In this document: piece by piece, positions 47,715-58,416 of the stretch
Layout of the letters: each line of letters begins with the position of its first letter
Position numbering within the stretch: the stretch's first letter is position 1
Assembly: GCA_035222895.1 (NCBI GenBank)
Contig: JAVYIG010002219.1
Span: 124,001-188,000, forward strand
DNA: 64,000 nt
Direction: 5' to 3'
From: Strongylocentrotus droebachiensis
Taxonomy: Eukaryota > Echinodermata > Echinoidea > Camarodonta > Strongylocentrotidae
Notes under the pieces: model-generated
Seen by the model: the letters and a program-made list of their open reading frames with translations, nothing else
What the model was told of the DNA's origin: nothing
Database searches by the model: none
Program-made: the position numbers and the translations under genes

Positions 47715-48841
47715 TTTATTATTTATTTTTCTTATTTCGACCCACTTTTTGTTAGCAAAATAACTTGAAAATGGCTAAATCAAATAACTTGAAATTTGGC
47801 ACACATATGTATAGGCATATGGAGAAAACACGGTAAGGTTTTAAACCTTGACCTTGACTGATGACGTCATCTAGGCGCCATTTTGTGAAATTTTCTGAAA
47901 ATTTACTCATGATCATATTTTCATAACGGTAAGTTATTTCTCATTCATATTTATCATGATCAAGGTCAATATCAGTCCGGTCAATTTCATGTTAAAAAGC
48001 GCGCGCGTGCGCGTACGTCCGCGCGTCAATGCGCGCGCAAAATCGTCTCAAATTTATTTTGCATACGTTTCAGGTCATTTTAAGCATTTTATAAAAAATC
48101 GCGCGTACGAGCATGCGCGCGCGTTTTCGCGCGTAACACCATTAAAAAACATAGAATCGCCATTTTTTTTTCTCTCATGATATTTCTCATATTTTTTCAA
48201 GGAATTTGATTCCATGTTTATCTCTTTATGACCATTATTAACAAGATGAGCGTAAATTCAAGATAAATGTCAGTGCGCGCGAGGTCTTTTAATACATAGC
48301 ATATATGGGCAAAAACATGCCTATACAAAATCCGTTATAGCTCTTTGGAATGAACCGTGACCTTCAATTTTTTTTCATATTTAGATAGAGTATGAGTTGG
48401 AGATATGATTTCATGTCTCATTTGGCCATTAAGTGTATCGTGACATCATCACAATGGCCTTGGAACTCAAAATTCGAATTTGCATATTATGACGTCAGCA
48501 TATTTATGTAAAATTGAATGTATCTCTGTAAATATTGATCAATTTTCTTCAAAATTTCGATATGTTGTAGCTAAGACAATTCTCTACAAGATCAGTCATA
48601 ACCATTTTTCATTTTGGTGACGTCATCATAGTGAAAATTTTGATTAAAGGCCTCATGTCAAAAACTTCATAATTTGCGTGTTATGCCTATAGAAGGTGAA
48701 TTTAGTTCACGTTATGAATCTACATGATATTGTCTTTTAAGAATTTGTAAGCAGTATGTCGCTTATTTTTGCTCTATTTTGTCTCAAATGTTAGTTGACC
48801 AGCCCACCTATACTTGTTCCAAACAAGTATTATATGTCTAG
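47715..48841 (+). mobile_element. Helitron 3' part (closes stub at 46439)
   Basis: Starts TTTATTATTTATTTTTCTTA and ends CTAG at 48841. Confidence 0.82.
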
Positions 48842-48899
48842 TCAGGTGGGCTGTATCTAATACAGACCACCTTATATTTTTGTTAAAATTGCCTTTATT

Positions 48900-48931
<32 letters not shown>

Positions 48932-50066
48932 TTTTTCTTATTTCGACCCACTTTTTTGTTAGCAAGATAAGTTGAAAATGGCTCAATCAAATGATTTGAT
49001 ATTTAGCACACATATGTATAGCCATATGGACAAAACAAAGTAAGGTTTTCAACCTTGACCTTGAATGATGACGTCATCTAGGCGCCATTTTGTGAAATTT
49101 TCTGAAAATTTACTTATGATCATAATTTCATAACGGTAAGTTATTTCTCATTCATATTTATCATGATCAAGGTCAATATCAGTCCGGTCAATTTCAGGTC
49201 AAAAAACGCGCACGTGTGCGTACGTCCGCGCGTCAATGCGCGCGCAAAATTTTTAAATGCTCAAAATCGTCTCAAATTTTTTTTGCATACGTTTCAGGTC
49301 ATTCTAAGCATTTTATAAAAAAATCGCGCGTACGAGCATGCGCGCGCGTTTTCGCGCGTAACACCATTAAAAAACATAGAATCGCCATTTTTTTTTCTTT
49401 CATGATATTTCTCATATTTTTTCAAGGAATTTGATACCATGTTTATCTCTTTATGACCATTATGAACAAGATGAGCGTAAATTCAAGATAAATGTCAGTG
49501 CGCGCGAGCTCTTTTAATACATAGCATATATGGGCAAAAACATGCCTATACAAAATACGTTATAGCTCTTTGGAATGCACCTGGATCCTCAATTTTTTTT
49601 CATATTTAGATAGAGTATGAGTCGGAAATATGATTTCATGTCTCATTTGGCCATTAAGTGTATCGTGACATCATCACAATGGCCTTGGAACTCAAAATAC
49701 GAATTTGCATATTATGACGTCAGCATATTTATGTAAAATTGATTGTATCTCTGTAAATATTGATCATTTTTCTTCAAAATTTCGATATGTTGTAGCTAAG
49801 ACAATTCTCTACAAGCGCAGTAATAACCATTTTTCATTTTGATGACGTCATCATAGTGAAAATTTTGATTAAAGGCCTCATGTCAAAAACTTCATAATTT
49901 GCGTGTTATGCCTATAGAAGGTGAATTTAGTTCACGTTATGAATCTACATGATATTGTTTTTTAAGAATTTGTAAGCAGTATGTCGCTTATTTTTGCTCT
50001 ATTTTGTCTCAAATTTTAGTTGACCAGCCCACCTATACTTGTTCCAAACAAGTATTATATGTCTAG
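48842..50066 (+). mobile_element. Helitron unit, complete (1,225 bp)
   Basis: Head-to-tail with the previous CTAG. It has a long TTTA microsatellite (48895-48935). Confidence 0.88.
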
Positions 50067-51205
50067 TTTATTTTTCTTATTTCGACCCACTTTTTTGTGT
50101 TCAAGATAATTTGAAAATGGTTCAATCAAATACCTTGAAATTTGTCACACATATGTATAGGCATATGAACAAAACACAGCAAACTTTTCAACCTTGACCT
50201 TGACTGATGACGTCATCTAGGCGCCATTTTGTGAAATGTTCTGAAAAATTACTCATGATCATATTTTCATAACGGTACGTCATTTCTCATTCATATTTAT
50301 CATGATCAAGGTCAATATCAGTCCAGTCAATTTCAGGTCAAAAAACGCGCGCGTGCGCGTACGTCCGCGCGTCAATGCGCGCGCAAAATTTTTAAATGCT
50401 CAAAATCGTCTCAAATTTATTTTGCATACGTTTCAGGTCATTTTAAGCATTTTATAAAAAATCGCGCGTACGAGCATGCGCGCGCGTTTTCGCGCGTAAC
50501 ACCATTAAAAAACACAGAATCGCCATTTTTTTTTTCTTTCATGATATTTCTCATATTTTTTCAAGGAATTTGATTCCATGTTTGTCTCTTTATGACCATT
50601 ATTAACAAGATGAGCGTAAATTCAAGATAATTGTCAGTGCGCGCGATGTCTTTTAAAACATAGCATATATGGGCAAAAACATGCCTATACAAAATCCGTT
50701 ATAGCTCTTTGGAATGCACCGGGATCCTCAATTTTTTTTCATATTAAGATAGAGTATGAGTCGGAAATATGATTCCATGTCTCATTTGGCCATTAAGTGT
50801 ATCGTGACATCATCACAATGGCCTTGGAACTTAAAATACGAATTTGCATATTATGACGTCAGCATATTTATGTAAAATTGATTGTATCTCTGTAAATATT
50901 GATCAATTTTCTTCAAAATTTCGATATGTTATAGCTAAGACAATTTTCTACAAGCGCAGTAATAACCATTTTTCATTTTGATGACGTCATCATAGTGAAA
51001 ATTTTGATTAAAGGCCTCATGTCAAAAACTTCATAATTTGCGTGTTATGCCTATAGAAGGTGAATTTAGTTCACGTTATGAATCTACATGATATTGTCTT
51101 TTAAGAATTTGTAAGCAGTATGTCGCTTATTTTTGCTCTATTTTGTCTCAAATGTTAGTTGACCAGCCCACCTATACTTGTTCCAAACAAGTATTATATG
51201 TCTAG
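50067..51205 (+). mobile_element. Helitron 3' part
   Basis: Begins in the AT-rich stretch and ends CTAG. Its 3' half is almost the same as in 38221-39433. The matching 5' stub is ambiguous. Confidence 0.8.
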
Positions 51206-52350
51206 TTTATTATTTATTTTTCTTATTTCGACCCACTATTTTGTGTTCAAGATAATTTGAAAATGGCTCAATCAAATATCTTAAAATTTAACACACATAT
51301 GTATAGGCATATTCACAAAACACAGCAAATTTTTCGACCTTGACCTTGACTGATGACGTCATCTAGGCGCCATTTCGTGAAAAATTTTGAAAATCAACTT
51401 ATGATCATATCTTCATAACCAAAAGTAATATCTCATTCATATTTATCATGATCAAGGTCAATATCAGTCCGGTCAAATTCAGGTCAAAAAACGCGCGCGT
51501 GCGCGTACGTCCGCGCGTCATTACGCGCGCAAAAATTTTAAATGCTCGAAATCGTCTTTAATTTTTTTTGCATACGTTTCAGGTCATTTTAAGCATTTTA
51601 TAAAAAATCGCGCGCACGAGCACGCGCGCGCGTTTTCGCGCGTAACACCATTACACAACATAGAATCGCCATTTTTTTTTCTTTCATGATATTTCTCATA
51701 TTTTTTCAAGGAATTTGATTCCATGTTTATCTCTTTATGACCATTATTAACAAGATGAGCGTAAATTCAAGATAAATGTCAGTGCGCGCGAGGTCTTTTA
51801 ATACATAGCATATATGGGCAAAAACATGCCTATACAAAATCCGTTATAGCTCTTTGGAATGCACCGGGATCCTCAATTTTTTTTCATATTAAGATAGAGT
51901 ATGAGTCGGAAATATGATTCCATGTCTCATTTGGCCATTAAGTGTATCGTGACATCATCACAATGGCCTTGGAACTCAAAATACGAATTTGCATATTATG
52001 ACGTCAGCATATTTATGTAAAATTGATTGTATCTCTGTAAATATTGATCAATTTTCTTCAAAATTTCGATATGTTGTAGCTAAGACAATTCTCTACAAGC
52101 GCAGTAATAATCATTTTTCATTTTGATGACGTCATCATAGTGAAAATTTTGATTAAAGGCCTCATGTCAAAAACTTCATAATTTGCGTGTTATGCCTATA
52201 GAAGGTGAATTTAGTTCACGTTATGAATCTACATGATATTGTCTTTTAAGAATTTGTAAGCAGTATGTCGCTTATTTTTGCTCTATTTTGTCTCAAATGT
52301 TAGTTGATCAGCCCACCTATACTTGTTCCAAACAAGTATTATATGTCTAG
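51206..52350 (+). mobile_element. Helitron 3' part
   Basis: Begins TTTATTATTTATTTTTCTTA and ends CTAG. The matching 5' stub is ambiguous. Confidence 0.8.
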
Positions 52351-53540
52351 TTTATTTATTATTCTTTATTTTTCTTATTTCTAACCACTTTTTTGTGGAC
52401 AAGATAACTTGAAAATGGCTGGATCAAATGCCTTGAAATTTGGCACACATATGTATAGGCATATCTAAAAATCACAGAAATTTTTTCAACCTTGACCTTG
52501 ACTGATGACGTCATCTAGGCGCCATTTTGTAAAATTTTACGAAAATCAACTCATGATCATATCTTCATAACCAAAAGGTATTTCTCATTCATATTTATCA
52601 TGATCAAGGACGATATCCGTCCGGTCAATGGCAGGTCAATTAACGCGCGCGTGCGCGTACGTCCGCGCGTCAATGCGCGCATACAATTTTGAAATGCTCA
52701 AAATCGTCTCAAAATCATTTTGCATACGTTTTAGGCCATTCTAAGCATTTTATAAAAAATCGCGCACACGCGCATGCGTGCGCGTTTTCACGCGTAAAAC
52801 TTTTGCACCACATAGAATCGCCTTTTTTTTCTTTCATAATATCCCACATATTTTTACAAACAAATTGATAGCATGTTTATCTCTTCATGACTATTAATGA
52901 CGGAATGATCGACCTTTAAACATAAATTTCCGTGCGCGCGAGCTCTTGTAATACATAGCATATATGGGCAAAAACAATCCATTGTAGCTCTTTAGGATGC
53001 AAGGTGACCCCAATTTTTTTTCATATTTTGATTGAGTATGAATCGGAGATATGATTTCATGTCTCATTTGACCCTCAATTAACTCATGATGTCATCATAA
53101 TGGCCTCCGAACTCAAAATTTTAATTTGCATATTATGACGTCAGCATATTTTTGGAAAATTGATTGTATCTTTGTAAAAATTGATCGATTTTCTTCAAAA
53201 CTTTGATATGTTCTAGCTGAGACAATTTTCTTCAAATTCAGTGGACACGATTTTTCATTTTGACAAAGGCATCATGGCGTATTTTTGCGATTAAAGGAGG
53301 CATGTCAATTTTTTACATTTTGCGTGTATTCTCTATGGGACATGACTTTTTCTCAAAACTTGATTCTACATTCCCGTCTGTCGCGAGCAATATCTACGTC
53401 GTTTTAGCTTCATTTACGCTGAAGTTCGAGTATGTTGTAGCTGAGACAAAAAGCTATCTCAATGTACCCTTTATTTTGTCTCAATTTTTTTGTTGGATCA
53501 GCCCACCTATACTTGTTCCAAACAAGTATTACAAATCTAG
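52351..53540 (+). mobile_element. Helitron 3' part, divergent subfamily
   Basis: Has TTCTAACCACTTTTTTGTGG, many substitutions and an extended 3' region with TGTTGTAGCTGAGACAAAAA. The terminus is TACAAATCTAG. Probably one of the older members. Confidence 0.8.
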
Positions 53541-53609
53541 TTAGGTGGGCTGTATCTAATACAGACCACCTCATAATTTTGTTAAAATTGCCTTTATTAT
53601 TATTATTTA
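53541..53609 (+). mobile_element. Helitron 5' stub
   Basis: Starts TTAGGTGGGC (TC to TT) directly after CTAG. It is interrupted in its AT-rich stretch and pairs with 54828-55972. Confidence 0.78.
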
Positions 53610-54827
53610 TCAGGTGGGCTGTATCTAATACAGACCACCTTATATTTTTGTTAAAATCGCCTTTATTTATTATTTATTATTTATTTATTTATTTATTTTT
53701 CTTATTTCGACCCACTTTTTTGTGTTCAAGATAATTTGAAAATGGCTCAATCAAATATCTTAAAATTTAACACACATATGTATAGGCATATTCACAAAGC
53801 ATTGGAAGTTTTTCGACCTTGACCTTGACTGATGACGTCATCTAGGCGCCATTTTGTGAAAAAAATTGAAAATCAACTCATGATCATATCTTCATAACCA
53901 AAAGTAATTTCTCATTCATATTTATCAGGATCAAGGTCAATATGTGTCCGGTCAATTTCAGGTCAAAAAACGCGCACGTGCGCGTACGTCCGCGCGTCAA
54001 TGCGCGCGCAAATTTTTTAAATGCTCAAAATCGTCTCAAATTTATTTTGCATACGTTTCAGGTCATTTTAAGCATTTTATAAAAAATCGCGCGTACGAGC
54101 ATGCGCGCGCGTTTTCGCGCGTAACACCCTTACAAAACATAGAATCGCCATTTTTTTTTCTTTCATGATATTTCTCATATTTTTTCAAGGAATTTGATAC
54201 CATGTTTATCTCTTTTTGACCATTATTAACAAGATGAGCGTAAATTCAAGATAAATGTCAGTGCGCGCGAGGTCTTTTAATACATAGCATATATGGGCAA
54301 AAACATGCCTATACAACATCCATTATAGCTCTTTGGAATGCACCGGGATCCTCAATCTTTTTTCATATTTAGATAGAGTATGAGTCGGAGATATGATTTC
54401 ATGTCTCATTTGGCCATTAAGTGTATCGTGACATCATCACAATGGCCTTGGAACTCAAAATACGAATTTGCATATTATCACGTCAGCATATTTATGTAAA
54501 ATTAATTGTATCTCTGTAAATATTGATCAATTTTCTTCAAAATTTCGATATGTTGTAGCTAAGACAATTCTCTACAAGCTCAGTAATAACTATTTTTCAT
54601 TTTGATGACGTCATCATAGTGAAAATCTCGATTAAAGGCCTCATGTCAAACATTTCATAATTTGCGTTATCCCTATAGAAGGTGAATTTCGTTTACGTCA
54701 TGAAACTACATGATATTGTTTTGTAAGAATTTTAAAGCAGTATCTCGCTTATTTTTGCTCTATTTTGTCTCAAATTTAAGTTGACCAGCCCACCTATACT
54801 TGTTCCAAACAAGTATTATATGTCTAG
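53610..54827 (+). mobile_element. Helitron unit, complete (1,218 bp)
   Basis: TC...CTAG with both hairpins, nested inside the element of stub 53541. Confidence 0.88.
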
Positions 54828-55972
54828 TTTATTATTTATTTTTCTTATTTCGACCCACTATTTTGTGTTCAAGATAATTTGAAAATGGCTCAATCAAATA
54901 TCTTAAAAATTGGTACACATATGTATAGGCATATTCACAAAACACAGCAAATTTTTCGACCTTGACCTTGACTGATGACGTCATCTAGGCGCCATTTTGT
55001 TAAATTTTCTGAAAATCATCTCATGATCATATCTCCATAACCAAAAACCATTTCTAATTCATATTTATCACGATCAAGGTCAATATCAGTCCAATCAATT
55101 TCAGGTCAAAAAACGCGCGCGTGCGCGTACGTCCGCGCGTCAGTGCGCGCGCAAAAAAATTAAATGCTCAAAATCGTCTCAAATTTATTTTGCATATGTT
55201 TCAGGTCATTTTAAGCATTTTATAAAAAATCGCGCGTACGAGCATGCACGCGCGTTTTCGCGCGTAACACCATTACACAACATAGAATCGCCATTTTTTT
55301 TTATTTCATGATATTTCTCAAATTTTTTCGAGGAATTTGATACCATGTTTATCTCTTTATGACCATTAATAACAAGATGAGCGTCAAGTCAAGATAAATG
55401 TCCGTGCGCGCGAGCTCTTTTATTACATAGCATATATGGGCAAAAACATGCCTATACAAAATCCATTATAGCTCTTTGGAATGAACCGTGACCTTCAATG
55501 TTTTTTCATATTTAGATAGAGTATGAGTCGGAAATATGATTCCATGTCTAATTTGGCCATTAAGTATATCGTGACATCAGCATAATGGCCTTGGAACTCA
55601 AAATACGAATTTGCATATAATGACGTCAGCATATTTATGTAACATTGATTGTATCTCTGTAAATATTGATCGATTTTCTTCCAAATTTCAATATGATGTA
55701 GCTAAGACAATTCTCTACAAGCTCAGTCAACACCATTTTTCATTTTGATGACGTCATCATAGTGAAAATCTCGATTAAAGGCCTCATGTCAAAAGGCCTT
55801 CATAATTTGCGTTATCCCTATAGAAGGTGAATTTCGTTCCCGTCATGAAACTACATGATATTGTTTTTTAAGAATATTTAAGCAGTATCTCGCTTATTTT
55901 TGCTCTATTTTGTCTCAAATTTAAGTTGACCAGCCCACCTATACTTGTTCCAAACAAGTATTATATGTCTAG
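54828..55972 (+). mobile_element. Helitron 3' part (closes stub at 53541)
   Basis: Starts TTTATTATTTATTTTTCTTA and ends CTAG at 55972. Confidence 0.82.
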
Positions 55973-57110
55973 TTTATTTTTCTTATTTCGACCCACTTTT
56001 TTGTGGACAAGATAATTTGCAAATGGCTCAATCAAATATCTTAAAATTTGGCACACATATGTATAGGCATATGAACAAGGCACAGCAAAGTTTTCAACCT
56101 TGACCTTGATTGATGACGTCATCTAGGCGCCATTTTGTGAAATTTTCTGAAAATTTACTCATGATCATATTTTCATAACGGTAATTCATTTCTCATTCAT
56201 ATTTATCACGATCAAGGTCAATATCAGTCCGGTCAATTTCAGGTCAAAAAACGCGCGCGTGCGCGTACGTCCGCGCGTCAGTGCGCGCGCAAAATTTTTA
56301 AATGCTCAAATTCGTCTCAAATTTATTTTGCATACGTTTCAGGTCATTTTAAGCATTTTATAAAAAAATCGCGCGTACGAGCATGCGCGCGCGTTTTCGC
56401 GCGTAACACCATTAAAAAACATAGAATCGCCATTTTTTTTTCTTTCATGATATTTCTCATATTTTTTCAAGGAATTTGATTCCATGTTTATCTCTTTATG
56501 ACCATTTTTAACAAGATGAGCGTAAATTCAAGATAAATGTCAGTGCGCGCGAGGTCTTTTAATACATAGCATATATGGGCAAAAACATGCCTATACAAAA
56601 TCCGTTATAGCTCTTTGGAATGCACCAGGATCCTCAATTTTTTTCATATTTAGATAGAGTATGAGTCGTAAATATGATTCCATGTCTAGTTTGGCCATTA
56701 AGTGTATCGTGACATCATCACAATGGCCTTGGAACTCAAAATACGAATTTGCATATTATGACGTCAGCATATTTATGTAAAATTGATTGTATCTCTGTAA
56801 ATATTGATCAATTTTCTTCAAAATTTCGATATGTTGTAGCTAAGACAATTTTCTACAAGCGCAGTTATAACCATTTTTCATTTTGATGACGTCATCATAG
56901 TGAAAATTTTGATTAAAGGCCTCATGTCAAAAACTTCATAATTTGCGTGTTATGCCTATAGAAGGTGAATTTAGTTCACGTTATGAATCTACATGATATT
57001 GTCTTTTAAGAATTTGTAAGCAGTATGTCGCTCATTTTTGCTCTATTTTGTCTCAAATGTTAGTTGACCAGCCCACCTATACTTGTTCCAAACAAGTATT
57101 ATATGTCTAG
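55973..57110 (+). mobile_element. Helitron 3' part (outermost, closes stub at 38033)
   Basis: Starts TTTATTTTTCTTATTTCGAC. Ends CTAG at 57110 and abuts host T and the resumed RTE-like sequence. Confidence 0.82.
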
Positions 57111-57331
57111 TTTTTCTTTGGATTTCTGATCTTAGATTCTTGTACCTTTCTTCCTTGGCTTTTGTACCTTTATCCCGTCTTAATTTGCTCTTTTCTTCAG
57201 CTGGTAAGGGAACTTCATTACTAATCCAGGGCTTCTTAGCACGTCTTGTTGCTTTACCAAGGGTTGCATCAGCAGATTCTTTAAGTACTGTTTTATAGAC
57301 TGTCTATATCGTTTCTGATGAAGATACTTTG
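57111..57331 (-). pseudogene. RTE-like retrotransposon, linker region (copy B, resumed)
   Basis: Continues the element cut at 38032. The minus-strand translation matches copy A 14014-14182 and 14320-14370 (KPWISNEVPLPAEEKSKLRR). It lacks the 137-bp patch present in copy A and is ended by a hAT fragment. Confidence 0.8.
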
Positions 57332-57512
57332 AGGACACCTTTTTTTTTTTTTTTGACCTCGAAATTTGAAAATTTGACATTTTGCTCCGTTGGGGGGGGG
57401 GGGGGGGGGGGTAGGGTCACCTGTTTTTGGTCAGTCATGGGGATAATTTTTTTTTTTTTTTTAATAATTAAAACAAAAACAAAAAATCCAAAAGGGGGGG
57501 GGGGGGTATTAG

Positions 57513-57548
<36 letters not shown>

Positions 57549-57640
57549 GGGGGGGGGGGGGGGGGTTTATACACATAAAAATACCAAAGGGGGGGGGTTA
57601 ACCCCCAACCCCCCCCCCCCCCCCCCTGCGTACGCGCCTG
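57332..57640 (-). mobile_element. Truncated hAT element, same family as 24946-25470
   Basis: On the minus strand it begins CAGGCGCGTACGCAGGGG at 57640 and carries the same poly-C, CTTTGGTATTTT and AACGGAGC...TGTCAAATTTTCAAATTT landmarks. The other end is missing, so no target duplication can be read. It lies about 155 bp before phospholipase A2 exon 2. Confidence 0.75.
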
Positions 57641-57796
57641 GATTATTATTAATATTGTTATTTTTATCATAATTATTATCATTAAAATTATCTTTCTTAT
57701 TATTAATCATCAGTATTGTTGTTGTACACATACATTACTATCATAGTTATTTGACTTACTATCATCATTTTAATTATCAATATGTTTATGCGGCAG

Positions 57797-57950
57797 GCAA
57801 TCCAGCGGATAAGCAGGTTGATGAAGGTTCCGTTATTAATTTCGGCTACATGTCATCCTGTGCTACTAATTCAAGCAGTTATAGATACAACGGATATGGT
57901 TGCTTCTGCGGATTCGGAGGTCACGGCACCCCAGTAGACAATTTGGATGT
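57797..57950 (+). CDS. Secreted phospholipase A2, exon 2 (calcium-binding loop)
   Basis: Acceptor ...atgcggcag at 57791-57796 and donor GTAAGAG at 57951 bound 154 nt. The exon encodes the N-terminal helix region (VINFGYMSSC) and the calcium loop YGCFCGFGGHGTPVDNLD. The Y-G-C-x-C-G-x-G-G signature and the following GTPVD-LD are diagnostic of secreted phospholipase A2, which hydrolyses the sn-2 ester of phospholipids and is exported by the signal peptide of exon 1. The exon breaks exactly before the expected CC..HD active-site segment, which must be in exon 3. That exon is not in the window and is presumably beyond the Harbinger insertion that starts 214 bp downstream. Nothing here tells whether the role is digestive, immune or venom-like. 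Confidence 0.85.
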
Positions 57951-58416
57951 GTAAGAGCCTCTCCCTTTTCAGCAACATTGTTTAATTGTCATTCTTATAG
58001 ATATGTTTGTATTCATTGTACCATTACTTACAACAAAATAGCAAGTAAATCAACACAAGGACTATTATAATAGCTCATTGTATTGCGTATGAAACCATGT
58101 TTTGATTGTGCGCTAATTTCAGAGGGTGACGGACGAAGTTATATCTTGTTCGAAAAGTATTTCTGGGCCCCGTTGCATAAAACTTTTTCTTACCATAATT
58201 GAAACTATAGTAGCTACCATAATTGGCTGGCGAATTAATGGTAAGCTACTATAATTGGCATTTTCCATTGCATAAAAAGAGTAGTAAGCTACTATAATAG
58301 CAACGTCATTGAATCGATCGAAACAAGCAGGCGCATGCGCAGATCGGCGAGCGGGATGTTTATTTTTTGTCGACCGTCTGCTACTGTTCCGAGAAACCGA
58401 AGTTCAGTGTGGTGCA

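Larger units (their letters stand above)
38033..57110 (+). mobile_element. Nest of non-autonomous Helitrons (19.1 kb, 14 five-prime and 14 three-prime ends)
   Basis: Copy A at 14013/14014 reads CCTTA-TCTTTCTTTGG without interruption. Copy B reads CCTTA, then TCAGGTGGGCTGTAT..., 19 kb later ...TATATGTCTAG, then TTTTTCTTTGG. So the block begins TC, ends CTAG, sits between A and T and made no target duplication: all Helitron hallmarks. A hairpin ACTTGTTCCAAACAAGT (7-bp stem, 3-nt loop) lies nine bases before CTAG. The 5' end also folds: AGGTGG-CTGTAT pairs with ATACAG-CCACCT around CTA. The words AGGTGGGCT (5') and AGCCCACCT (3') are complementary. Full units are about 1.21 kb and encode no protein, so they depend on an outside Rep/helicase. 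Confidence 0.9.
32491..57331 (+). repeat. Segmental duplication, copy B (interrupted by insertions)
   Basis: It starts ATATAATATTGGTAAA, matching base 1 of the window, and follows copy A through the LINE tail, TATA box, signal-peptide exon and RTE-like element. It carries the GGCGC foldback element (34688-35572) and the Helitron nest (38033-57110) that copy A lacks. It lacks the Harbinger insertion, the TAA-MITE and the 137-bp patch of copy A. It is broken on the right by a hAT fragment at 57332. Confidence 0.9.

Noticed and set aside
38033-57110. Centromere-like satellite or CRISPR-like array
   Set aside because: Units have fixed TC/CTAG ends, irregular junctions, 5' stubs and an empty site in the paralogous copy. 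This is a transposon nest. CRISPR does not apply to animal DNA, and repeats and spacers of that size are absent.
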